Origin: Bifidobacterium subtile
GTDB taxonomy: Bacteria; Actinomycetota; Actinomycetes; Actinomycetales; Bifidobacteriaceae
Length of the DNA stretch: 64,000 nucleotides
Direction: 5' to 3'
NCBI RefSeq assembly: GCF_000741775.1
Contig: NZ_JGZR01000006.1
Coordinates: 248,001-312,000 of the forward strand
In this document: one piece after another, positions 16,933 to 24,455 of the stretch
Layout of the letters: the number at the start of each line of letters is the position of its first letter
Numbering within the stretch: the stretch's first letter is position 1
Made by a program: the position numbers and the translations under genes
The notes under the pieces: generated by a model
What the model was told of the DNA's origin: nothing
Databases searched by the model: none
Seen by the model: the letters and a program-made list of their open reading frames with translations, nothing else

Positions 16933-17676
16933 GTGAGCCGCGGTTTCCAAGGGGCTGTGCTCAAGGCGATGGGCGCCCCGGAGTTTCGTCTCCAAGTCGT
17001 CTCCACCGCGCTTGAATGCGGCGGATTGATGAAACGGGTGTCTTTCATCAGTCCTGATGCGTTACCGGAAAGCCTGTTCGAGCCGGCCGCTTGGGTACGG
17101 CTGTGGTTCCCGGCGGGCGCGGGGCGCGAGGTTCAGCGCAGGTACACAATCGCCGGGTATGCGCAGGATCGCAGCCGCGTGGATGTGAGCTTCTACCTGC
17201 ATCAGACCAGCGGGCCAGCGGCGTCGTGGGCGCTGCATGTGCGGGCGGGCAGCGAGCTAATCGCCAATGTCGCGGGATCACAGCCATTCGCCGTCGACGA
17301 GCGCTGCAAGGGTGTGGTTTTGCTTGGCGACGAGACGGCCTTCCCGGCTATCCGGGCGATTGTGGACTCGCTGCCGGAACGCGTGCATGCCTACGTGATG
17401 CTTACCGGAACGCACGATCTCACTGGATTCATCGAGTCCAATGAGCGGGTGAGCGTATGGTATGCGCCGACGCAGAAAGCGCTGCATGCCTTTGGGAAGC
17501 TGGTAGAAAAACTTCAAATCGGCAGCGCCGAGCCGGGGGCTTGGCATTGCTGGGCCGCAGGCGAGTCCTCGATGATGCGTGCGATTCGCATATCGATCCG
17601 CCATGCCGAATCCCTGCAGAAGGGCGATGCGCATGTGCAGGGATATTGGGCGCGGCGCAAGATGCTGGGTCGCTGA
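16933..17676 (+). CDS. Siderophore-interacting protein (FAD-dependent ferric-siderophore reductase family)
   Basis: About 247 residues of the SIP/ViuB family, which reduce ferric siderophores to release iron. The FAD-binding element is VQRRYTIAGYAQDRSRVDVSFYLHQ (RxYT-type), followed by GPAASWALHVRAGSELIANVAGSQ, and the NAD(P)H-binding region VVLLGDETAFPAIRAIVDSLPERVHAYVML and WHCWAAGESSMMRAIR. I prefer GTG 16933 because AGGAGGG sits six bases before it and family homology begins there; the frame is open to 16783. The next genes are a Fur-family regulator and a Cys-rich protein, so metal-responsive control is plausible. Confidence 0.85.
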   Translation: MSRGFQGAVLKAMGAPEFRLQVVSTALECGGLMKRVSFISPDALPESLFEPAAWVRLWFPAGAGREVQRRYTIAGYAQDRSRVDVSFYLHQTSGPAASWALHVRAGSELIANVAGSQPFAVDERCKGVVLLGDETAFPAIRAIVDSLPERVHAYVMLTGTHDLTGFIESNERVSVWYAPTQKALHAFGKLVEKLQIGSAEPGAWHCWAAGESSMMRAIRISIRHAESLQKGDAHVQGYWARRKMLGR

Positions 17677-17749
17677 AGCGCAGCCCGGCTCGCTCAGCTG
17701 CGGATGATCAACGGCTAGGCGAGAGAAAACGACGGAATCGCGTCATAAC

Positions 17750-17778
17750 TTGTGATAACAAATATCGTTACATATAGT
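17750..17778 (+). promoter_or_regulatory. Promoter with overlapping palindrome, upstream of the Fur-family gene
   Basis: TTGTGA (17750-17755) and TATAGT (17773-17778) are separated by exactly 17 bases, a good sigma-70-type promoter. The palindrome TTGTgataACAA overlaps the -35 box. The 13-mer TTGTGATAACAAA recurs with one change before the Cys-rich gene at 18369-18381. Autoregulation by the Fur-family protein is inferred. Confidence 0.6.
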
Positions 17779-17839
17779 AGAGGGCGTGACGACACTCGAA
17801 CGGCACGCTTTCAGACTTGGCGAAGAACGCTGAGCACCC

Positions 17840-18322
17840 ATGATAAAGAGGGTTACCCGGGCGCGAGTGCTGATTATGAAGCAGCTGCAGGAAGACGACA
17901 CCTTCGCCACCATGCAGACGGTGTACAACCGACTCATTACGAAAGGCCGCCATGTCGGCATCGCTACGGTGTATCGCAATCTGCAGATCATGGCGCAGGA
18001 TGGCGAGCTGGATTCCGTCCGTCAGCATGGCGAGGTCTTCTACCGCCTGTGCCGCGACCGGCATCATCACCATCATGTCGTGTGCCGGCGATGCGGGCGG
18101 GCCGTCGAACTCGAAATTCCCGGTCTTGAGCAATGGGTGAATAGCAGGGCGCAGTCGTTGGGGTTCTCGGAGATCACGCATTCCATTGAGATCTTCGGCT
18201 TGTGCGCACAATGCCGTGCGCTTGAGGAAGGCGAAAAGAGGGACAGCGGCCAGGACGATGAGGAGCGCGACAGCCATAGGAGGTATCTCAGCCTTGAAGC
18301 GTACAGCGCGAAGGCGGATTGA
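17840..18322 (+). CDS. Fur-family transcriptional regulator (Fur/Zur type)
   Basis: A 160-residue metal-dependent repressor. The winged helix has VTRARVLIMKQLQEDDTFATMQTVYNRL and HVGIATVYRNLQIMAQDGELDSV. The HHHHHVVCRRCGRAVE and IFGLCAQC stretches supply the His cluster and both CxxC zinc-site pairs. After the second CxxC there is a charged tail of about 30 residues. Which metal it senses (iron or zinc) cannot be settled by sequence alone. Its own promoter carries a palindrome shared with the following Cys-rich gene, which suggests that both belong to the same regulon. Confidence 0.9.
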   Translation: MIKRVTRARVLIMKQLQEDDTFATMQTVYNRLITKGRHVGIATVYRNLQIMAQDGELDSVRQHGEVFYRLCRDRHHHHHVVCRRCGRAVELEIPGLEQWVNSRAQSLGFSEITHSIEIFGLCAQCRALEEGEKRDSGQDDEERDSHRRYLSLEAYSAKAD

Positions 18323-18367
18323 TACCCACTTTCAACAACTTCCTGATGCGGCTTTGGCGCGTTACCG

Positions 18368-18381
18368 TTTGTGCTAACAAA
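18368..18381 (+). promoter_or_regulatory. Candidate metal-regulator operator before the Cys-rich gene
   Basis: TTTGTgctaACAAA is a palindrome with five-base arms. Its core TTGTGCTAACAAA matches 12 of 13 bases with TTGTGATAACAAA in the Fur-family promoter 600 bases upstream. No clear -10 box follows, so its role is inferred from the match. Confidence 0.45.
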
Positions 18382-18427
18382 CAACTCTGCGCGGGCGCGA
18401 ATGCACATCGCGCCGAACGGTAAGGAA

Positions 18428-18778
18428 ATGATGATGGATATCACGCGATATGACGAACATGCCTATGCAATCGACACCAAGAGCGCCGGCCGGCTCGCGG
18501 TCGATGCTGAGACGCTGAAAAGCTTTGATCCCGAGCAGCATGTGCACGGCACTGCCGCTTGTGGATGCTGCGGCTGCTGCTTCACCGGCGACTGCTGCCA
18601 CGACTCCGATTGCGTCAATGACAAGGAGTGCAACGCCAAGGACTGCGACAAGGCCTGCACCGAGAACAACGAGCACCACGACTGCGCCTTCTGCCATCTC
18701 GCCTTCGACACCGACGAGGCTTCGCACGAGGAGATCGTCAAGGATCTCGTCGAGCTCAAGGCGGCTCTAGCCGCCTGA
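18428..18778 (+). CDS. Small cysteine-rich, probably metal-binding protein
   Basis: I do not recognise a named family. The 116-residue protein (or 114-115 from the second or third ATG) has an acidic N-terminus, then 13 cysteines between residues 45 and 89, in ACGCCGCCF, GDCCHDSDC, VNDKEC, AKDC, DKAC and HHDCAFCH arrangements, with several His and Asp. A short acidic helix ends it. There is no signal peptide, so it is cytoplasmic. The density of Cys pairs resembles metallothioneins or metal chaperones. Its position after a Fur-family gene, with a shared palindrome and its own terminator, supports zinc or iron homeostasis. TAAGGAA precedes the start. Confidence 0.75.
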   Translation: MMMDITRYDEHAYAIDTKSAGRLAVDAETLKSFDPEQHVHGTAACGCCGCCFTGDCCHDSDCVNDKECNAKDCDKACTENNEHHDCAFCHLAFDTDEASHEEIVKDLVELKAALAA

Positions 18779-18850
18779 GCGGCTTGCAGGTGATGCGGCC
18801 GGCGGCGGATAATGCGGATAAGACCGTGTGACTGAGTGAACTCCGCACAG

Positions 18851-18887
18851 CGGGTGATGGCTTGTTTTCAAGTCGTCACCCGTTTTT
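18851..18887 (+). terminator. Intrinsic terminator after the Cys-rich gene
   Basis: A 14-bp stem (18851-18864 with 18869-18882, including two G-T pairs) closes a TTTT loop and is followed by TTTTT. Confidence 0.9.
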
Positions 18888-18990
18888 GCATTGTGCGATC
18901 GATGGCTTGGCGGGTGTCTGGAAGCTGCCTTCTGAATCAGGCAGCTTCCGGGTGGGAACCAGCAGCGCGACATGCCGGTAGAATGACGGG

Positions 18991-19857
18991 GTGCGTATTC
19001 TGCTGCCGCCTTCCGAAGGCAAAACGGCCCCTGTTGACGGGCCGGTGCTCGATCTCGATGGACTGTCGTATCCGGAACTTGCCGCGGCGCGGCGGCGAGT
19101 GCTTGAGGCGCTCGTTGCAGTGTCGAAGCGGGATGATGCCGGTGAGATTCTGGGCGTAGGCAGGCGAATCATGCCCGAGGTCGTGGCGCAGCGCGATATG
19201 CTCGCCGCGCCGTGCGCTCCGGCCCGCGAGGTGTACACCGGCGTGCTGTATGAGGCGGCGCGGTTGCACGAGGGCGACGACGTGCGTATTTTCTCAGGAT
19301 TGTTCGGCGTTACCACTGGCGAGGATCTCATCCCGACGTATCGGCTCTCGATGAACGTCTCCTTGCCGGGTATCGGCAGTCTCAAAGCGTTCTGGCGGCG
19401 GGAGCTGGCGCAAGCGGGGTTTGGGAGAGCGGGCTTCGAAAAGAATCGTGGACATGCTGCGGATGGAGAATCCAGCGGCTTCGCAGGCCGGGCAGCGCAC
19501 GAAAGCGTGTCGGCGACGGTCGGGCGCGGCCGTTCGCGCGACGCAGCGGACCAGCGTGGCGCGGCTGAGACTATGGTTGCCGGGACTACGGTCGATATGC
19601 GGTCAGGCGCGTATCGGATCACGACGCCGCACGGGAACTGGTGGGATCTGCGCGTCGTGGATTCGCGCGGCACGGTGATTACGCATGCGGCCAAGCACTA
19701 TCGTGGGGCGTTGGCCCGTGCGCTGTTGGACGCTGGACGGGGTGCGGCAATGCGCGGCGGGGCAGCTGTCGATGTGGCGCAGGCCGCCCGCACTTTGGGC
19801 CGCATCGAAGTCAAGCACGACGGGCTTCGGCATCACATCACCTTGATGGCGGAATGA
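18991..19857 (+). CDS. YaaA/DUF328-family protein with an unusual internal insertion
   Basis: YaaA proteins protect against peroxide by limiting free iron. The 288-residue product starts with the family signature ILLPPSEGKTAP and has EVYTGVLYEAARL, FSGLFGVTTGEDLIPTYRLSMNVSLPGIG and, later, TVDMRSGAYRI and HAAKHYRGALARALLDAG. Between AFWRREL and VDMRSGAYR the family has about ten residues; here there are some 55, rich in Gly, Arg and Ala (about residues 140-195). That part looks like a species-specific insertion. The start is GTG 18991. It converges with the next gene, one base away. Confidence 0.85.
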   Translation: MRILLPPSEGKTAPVDGPVLDLDGLSYPELAAARRRVLEALVAVSKRDDAGEILGVGRRIMPEVVAQRDMLAAPCAPAREVYTGVLYEAARLHEGDDVRIFSGLFGVTTGEDLIPTYRLSMNVSLPGIGSLKAFWRRELAQAGFGRAGFEKNRGHAADGESSGFAGRAAHESVSATVGRGRSRDAADQRGAAETMVAGTTVDMRSGAYRITTPHGNWWDLRVVDSRGTVITHAAKHYRGALARALLDAGRGAAMRGGAAVDVAQAARTLGRIEVKHDGLRHHITLMAE

Positions 19858-19858
19858 T

Positions 19859-20824
19859 TCATCGCCCCCGCTGCGAGCGGCGAAACAGCGCGAATCGGTT
19901 GCTTTCCACGATGAAGGCCTTGCGGTCGTTTTTGGCCGTCACGTCAAGGATAATGCCGGTGATGATGAGCAGCAGCCCCGCGATGACGAGCATCACCGCG
20001 CCGATCAGCGTGGGGAAGCGGGCCACCATGCCGGTGCGGTAGAAATCGATCATGACGCTCAGCGTGAAGCCGAATCCGGCCAGCGACAGCAGCAGCCCGA
20101 GCCCGGAGAAGAAGGGCATGGGCTTGTATTCGCGGATCATGCGGAAGATGGTGGACATCACCTTGATGCCGTCGCCCACGGTGTCCAGCTTGCTGACGGA
20201 GCCCTCCGGCCGGTCGCGGTACTGGATCGGCATCTCGTACAGGCGCAGGTTGTTGTTCAGACTGTGGATGGTCATCTCGGTTTCGACTTCGAAGCCGTGC
20301 GAGAGGACCGGATAGGTCTTGACGAAGGTGAATGAGAAGGCGCGGTATCCGGTCATGATGTCGGTGACGTGCGCCGAGAAGAGCCCGTTGATCGAGCCGC
20401 GCACCAGCTTGTTGCCGAAGTTGTGGAAAGGGCGCTTGTTCTCTTGGAAATACGTGGAGCTCAGCCGGTCGCCGATCACCATGTCGTAGCCTTCGAGGAT
20501 CTTCGCAGCCATCTTCGGAGCGGCATCCGCCGGGTAGGTATCGTCCCCGTCGGCCATGATGTACACGTCGGCGTCGATGTCTTCGAACATCGCTCGGATC
20601 ACGTTGCCCTTGCCCTGGCGCGGCTCCGCGCGTACGACAGCGCCCTGCTCCGCGGCGATCTGCGCGGTGCGATCCGTGGAATTGTTGTCATACACGTAGA
20701 CGGTCGCGTCCGGCAGCGCCGCGTGGAAGTCCTGCACCACCTTGCCTATGGTCAGCTCCTCGTTATAGCAGGGGAGCAGCACGGCGATTTGCGGGCGACT
20801 GGTCTGGAGATTCATGGAACCCAT
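19859..20824 (-). CDS. Family 2 glycosyltransferase with two C-terminal membrane helices (GtrB/DPM1-like)
   Basis: The N-terminal 230 residues form a GT2 catalytic domain: IAVLLPCYNEELTIGKVV, VYDNNSTDRT, and the metal-binding IMADGDDTYPAD. GYRAFSFTFVKTYP and HGFEVETEMTIH are typical of enzymes that load a sugar onto a polyprenyl phosphate. Two helices (GLGLLLSLAGFGFTLSVMIDF and LIGAVMLVIAGLLLIITGIIL) anchor it. It likely makes a lipid-linked monosaccharide donor for extracytoplasmic GT-C enzymes of this locus. ATG 20815 is an alternative start. It marks the left edge of the polysaccharide locus. Confidence 0.9.
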   Translation of the reverse strand: MGSMNLQTSRPQIAVLLPCYNEELTIGKVVQDFHAALPDATVYVYDNNSTDRTAQIAAEQGAVVRAEPRQGKGNVIRAMFEDIDADVYIMADGDDTYPADAAPKMAAKILEGYDMVIGDRLSSTYFQENKRPFHNFGNKLVRGSINGLFSAHVTDIMTGYRAFSFTFVKTYPVLSHGFEVETEMTIHSLNNNLRLYEMPIQYRDRPEGSVSKLDTVGDGIKVMSTIFRMIREYKPMPFFSGLGLLLSLAGFGFTLSVMIDFYRTGMVARFPTLIGAVMLVIAGLLLIITGIILDVTAKNDRKAFIVESNRFALFRRSQRGR

Positions 20825-21068
20825 GATAACCGCAGGGAGGTAAGTGCGCTCGCCGCCTCGGCTCCGCGTTCCTCGCCAAAGCAGACCGTTTTCCTCAGTT
20901 TTTCCGCTTTCCTCTGACCTGTACGGTATAACTGTTCGAGATGCGCGAATGGCGGGCGAAAGGTCGCGAAACGTCAGGGACGTTTACGACGCCCACGCCA
21001 TGAACGCGTGAACAGCCAATACGGATGCCCAACATCGCAGCGCGAACAACGGAAGGATTGATGGTGAT

Positions 21069-21251
21069 ATGCCGGTCAAACATCGGATTGCAGGCTATGA
21101 CGTAGCGAAGACGCTGGCGATGTTCTTCGTCGTGCTGCTTCATTTCGTCTTCTACACCATCGCCTTTCCGAACACTATAGCGGGCAATATGGTGACCACC
21201 GCGTGCGCGGTGTGCGTGGCGCGGCGGCGGGGCCGGAGACAGCGGATATGA
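21069..21251 (+). pseudogene. N-terminal remnant of a membrane acyltransferase (acyltransferase 3 family)
   Basis: The 60-residue frame reads MPVKHRIAGYDVAKTLAMFF then VVLLHFVFYTIAF. This is the N-terminus and first helix of acyltransferase-3 proteins, where the LHF/LHH histidine is catalytic. Similarity stops around the second helix and the frame ends in Arg-rich, unlike sequence. The rest of the roughly 350-residue family is absent here. It probably decayed by deletion when the next gene was inserted or rearranged. Confidence 0.7.
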
Positions 21252-21386
21252 CTATGCGGCATGCCGCCCGAACCGCGCATTCGGCATGGCTGGATTCTAT
21301 TTTCAAGCGCTATGCGGCAAGGCTGCTAGACTACGAATGTATATTTGTCCTTGTCCGTCCAGAGAAAAACGCGGGGTATTGTCGTC

Positions 21387-23222
21387 ATGAGCGATGCATC
21401 GGCACAGGAATCCGACGTGGAGGGCGAAAGCGGGGACCATGCCGACGCCGAAAGGCTCGAAAACAGCCCGCACCTGCGAACAGCCTCCCAGCACCCGAGA
21501 ACAGCCTCCCGGCGCCCGCGATGCTACCGGCGATACGGGCTTATGGCGCTCTGCGTCGTCCTAGGCTTTGCGGCCGTCGAGGCGAATGCCATCAAAACCA
21601 TGGATACGCTCAAACTCCCCGTTTCAAGCTTCGGCCATATCGCGCTGGTTGCATTCCTCGCTTTTGCCGCGATGTTGCTCGGCGAGCGCGTCATGCGCTG
21701 GCTCAATGCGCCGGATGGTGAAGGGGCGTCCTTCCGACTGGGTTTCGCGGGCGGGTGGAAGCCCTGGCTCGCACTGACGGCCATCATCCTGGCGTGCTGG
21801 GCCCCGTACGTCATATACCTCTATCCGGGGGTGATGTGGTACGACACCTCCAACCAGCTGCTGCAATGGAACAACCTGCCGAATCTGTTCACCAGCGGGC
21901 AGCTGACGGATCACCATCCGGTGCTGGATACGGCGGTATTCGGCATGTTCGTCGACCTCGGCAACCGCATAGGATCGGGAGACCTGGGCATCTTCCTCTA
22001 TTCGATCGTGCAGTCGGCCGTCGCTGCCGGCGTGTTCGCGCATTCGCTCCAGTTCATGCATGGTATCCATGCGTCGCATCGCATGACGATGGCGTCGCTG
22101 ATCTTTATCTGCCTCTTCCCGATCTTCCCCATGTATTCCATCACTATGGTGAAGGATTCGCTGTTCCTGCCCCTGATGCTGGCGTTCTTCATGCAATCCA
22201 TAAGCATCGTCCGCACGCGCGGCGTCGCGCTGAAAAGCCCGTTGGGCCTCGCGGCCTTTCTGCTCTGCGCCCTTGCGATCGCGCTGACGAAGAAGACCGG
22301 ACTGTATGTCGTCGTGCTCACGGCGATCGTCCTGCTCTTCGCAGCGGGCGCACGGTTCCGCTGGCGCATTGCGCTTGTGGCGCTCGCCGTCGCGGCGACG
22401 ATGATGGCGCTGCTGCCGAAAGCGGTCTTCCCGGCAGCCGGGATCGCGCCGGGCGGCAAACAGGAGATGCTGACGATCCCCATACAACAGTCGGCGCGTG
22501 TGCTGCGCGACCATGGCGCGAGCCTCGACCCGCAACGCCGGAAAGCACTCGAATGCGTCGTCCCGATGAGCTCGGCGAAGCGCTATGTCACCACCATCGC
22601 CGATCCGGTGAAAGGATATGTGTGGGACCCGCATAAAGACGCCTGCCTGAGCGGTTTCATGCAGGCGTGGCTGCTGGAATTCTTCGACCATCCCGGAACC
22701 TACGTCGCAGCCTTCGCCGGGCTCGAATATGACTGGCTGGCCTTGCCGCCATTGGTGTCGGCGAATGAGGGGGGGCAATCGGAGCTGCGTCTGCTTCCGG
22801 TGTACGCCCAAGGCACAGACCATGCTTTCTTCGAAGGTCATGACAGAATCGGATTATCGTATTCCGGCGCTGAACACGGCAAGAATGTCGAAGACGCCGT
22901 GAACGCGATCGAGAACATTCCTGGTATCCGGCTGGTGTTCTCCCGCGCAATATGGACGACTTGGATGGCGGCGTTCATCTGCTATGAATGCCTGCGCCGA
23001 CGACGGGCCGACGGCTGGCTGCGGTTGGCTGCAGTGTCGCCGTTCCTGATTTCCTTCCTGCTGCTCTGGGTGTCGCCCACTTCGGAAACCATTGAGGCGA
23101 TGCGCTATGCGGCTCCGCAGATCATGATGGTGCCGCTCGCACTCGCCGTGGTGGCGGCATGGGAACATGAGCCGGCAGGCAATCAAGCCGCTGGAGAGGA
23201 CGGAAAGCATGACGAGCGTTAA
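21387..23222 (+). CDS. Large polytopic membrane protein (DUF6020-like)
   Basis: A roughly 611-residue protein with about 12 hydrophobic helices. A Ser/Glu/Asp-rich cytoplasmic head comes first. The loop after helix 3 (VIYLYPGVMWYDTSNQLLQW, then LTDHHPVLDTAVFG) resembles the first extracytoplasmic loop of GT-C glycosyltransferases, where acidic residues bind the donor. A long extracytoplasmic segment with QEMLTIPIQQSARVLRDHG lies near residue 370. I recall similar proteins as DUF6020 in Gram-positive surface polysaccharide loci; function is not established. The next gene's start overlaps its stop by 14 bases. Confidence 0.75.
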   Translation: MSDASAQESDVEGESGDHADAERLENSPHLRTASQHPRTASRRPRCYRRYGLMALCVVLGFAAVEANAIKTMDTLKLPVSSFGHIALVAFLAFAAMLLGERVMRWLNAPDGEGASFRLGFAGGWKPWLALTAIILACWAPYVIYLYPGVMWYDTSNQLLQWNNLPNLFTSGQLTDHHPVLDTAVFGMFVDLGNRIGSGDLGIFLYSIVQSAVAAGVFAHSLQFMHGIHASHRMTMASLIFICLFPIFPMYSITMVKDSLFLPLMLAFFMQSISIVRTRGVALKSPLGLAAFLLCALAIALTKKTGLYVVVLTAIVLLFAAGARFRWRIALVALAVAATMMALLPKAVFPAAGIAPGGKQEMLTIPIQQSARVLRDHGASLDPQRRKALECVVPMSSAKRYVTTIADPVKGYVWDPHKDACLSGFMQAWLLEFFDHPGTYVAAFAGLEYDWLALPPLVSANEGGQSELRLLPVYAQGTDHAFFEGHDRIGLSYSGAEHGKNVEDAVNAIENIPGIRLVFSRAIWTTWMAAFICYECLRRRRADGWLRLAAVSPFLISFLLLWVSPTSETIEAMRYAAPQIMMVPLALAVVAAWEHEPAGNQAAGEDGKHDER

Positions 23223-24441
23223 CATGGCAGGCAATGCCGTGGCAGACGACGGCGCTGATACCCGCGACACAGGGATCAGCAACACGGACGCCAGCAGCAA
23301 CAGCAACGCCAGTGCGGCAGCCGCTCAGAAGCATCCGGCGCTCAGATTCGTCTATGTGCTCAATATCCTTTCCTGCTTCGCGGTCGTGCTGCTGCACACC
23401 ACGCTTCCCGTGTACACGCCGAGTCCGACCCGGGCATGGGCGATTATGGTCTGCCTGCAATCCGCCGCCATATTCGCGGTGCCGATCTTTTTCATGATCA
23501 GCGGCATGAATCTGCTTGGCTACCGCGATCGGTATTCCACCGGGGTCTTCTTCCGCAGGCGATTATGGAAGACAGGCCGGGCCTTGCTCCTGGGCAGCAT
23601 GGTGTGCTACGCGCTGTTCTGCGCATTCCCGCAAGCCTTTTATGGCGCGCAATCCTTCGCCGGGGCATTCGGCGCGGTGGACTTCGCCAAGCGTTTCCTG
23701 CTCAATCAGATCAACGACACGTACTGGTTCTTCTACGCGATCATCTACCTGTATCTGCTTGTACCAGTGCTTTCGTACGCTGTGCGCAGCAAGCGCTGCA
23801 TGGAGTACATGCTCGGGCTGACGGCTTTTGTGAGCGTAGGACTGCCGCTGCTCGCGCGGCTGGGCATGAATCCTGCGTATGCGCAGACCGCATTCGGCTG
23901 GCCGTTGTTCTCCTCGGTGTCGCTGCTCTATTTCCTCGCAGGGTATTATCTGCATGAATACTGGAAGCCTATACGGCATCAGATCGCCATAGGTTTGGCG
24001 GTGTTCGCGCTTTCCAGCGCAGGCATGGCGTTCTTGGGCCTGCGGTCGAACGGATATCATCAGGCCGGTGGCGTGCATGCCCACTATGATCCCTATTTCG
24101 TGGGGTTGACCTCGCCGCTGTGTGTGCTGCAAACAGTTGCGCTGTTCCTGATGCTGCAGGCATGCGAGCCGTATCTGCACGGCCTCGGGCGCAGGGGCGT
24201 CCAGCTGCTTACTGTGGTATCAGGGGCATCATTGGGCGTGTACCTGTTCCACATCGTCGTCATCAATTGGATGGGCGTGAGTCTGCGTTGGAACGAGGTC
24301 ATCAGCCGGTATCCCGTGGCCAAGGCGATGCTGGTATACGCCGTGACTGCGCTCGCCGTGGTCTGCGGCAAGGCCCTGATCGCACAATGTAAACGGTTCG
24401 CACAGCGCAAGCGGTTCACACAGCGCCGCACGAGGCCATAG
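23209..24441 (+). CDS. Integral membrane acyltransferase (acyltransferase 3 family)
   Basis: A 410-residue protein. A 45-residue hydrophilic Ala/Asn/Asp-rich head precedes about ten membrane helices. FVYVLNILSCFAVVLLHTTLPV has the catalytic His, and FFMISGMNLLGYRDRYSTGVFFRRRLWKTGRALLLG is the conserved SG-N/FFRRR region of O-acyltransferases such as OatA and WecH. It would add acyl groups to a surface polysaccharide or peptidoglycan. ATG 23209 has GGAAAG upstream and overlaps the preceding gene, so the two are coupled. It ends 14 bases before the convergent glycosyltransferase. Confidence 0.88.
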   Translation: MTSVNMAGNAVADDGADTRDTGISNTDASSNSNASAAAAQKHPALRFVYVLNILSCFAVVLLHTTLPVYTPSPTRAWAIMVCLQSAAIFAVPIFFMISGMNLLGYRDRYSTGVFFRRRLWKTGRALLLGSMVCYALFCAFPQAFYGAQSFAGAFGAVDFAKRFLLNQINDTYWFFYAIIYLYLLVPVLSYAVRSKRCMEYMLGLTAFVSVGLPLLARLGMNPAYAQTAFGWPLFSSVSLLYFLAGYYLHEYWKPIRHQIAIGLAVFALSSAGMAFLGLRSNGYHQAGGVHAHYDPYFVGLTSPLCVLQTVALFLMLQACEPYLHGLGRRGVQLLTVVSGASLGVYLFHIVVINWMGVSLRWNEVISRYPVAKAMLVYAVTALAVVCGKALIAQCKRFAQRKRFTQRRTRP

Positions 24442-24455
24442 CAAGCCCAGCCCGC

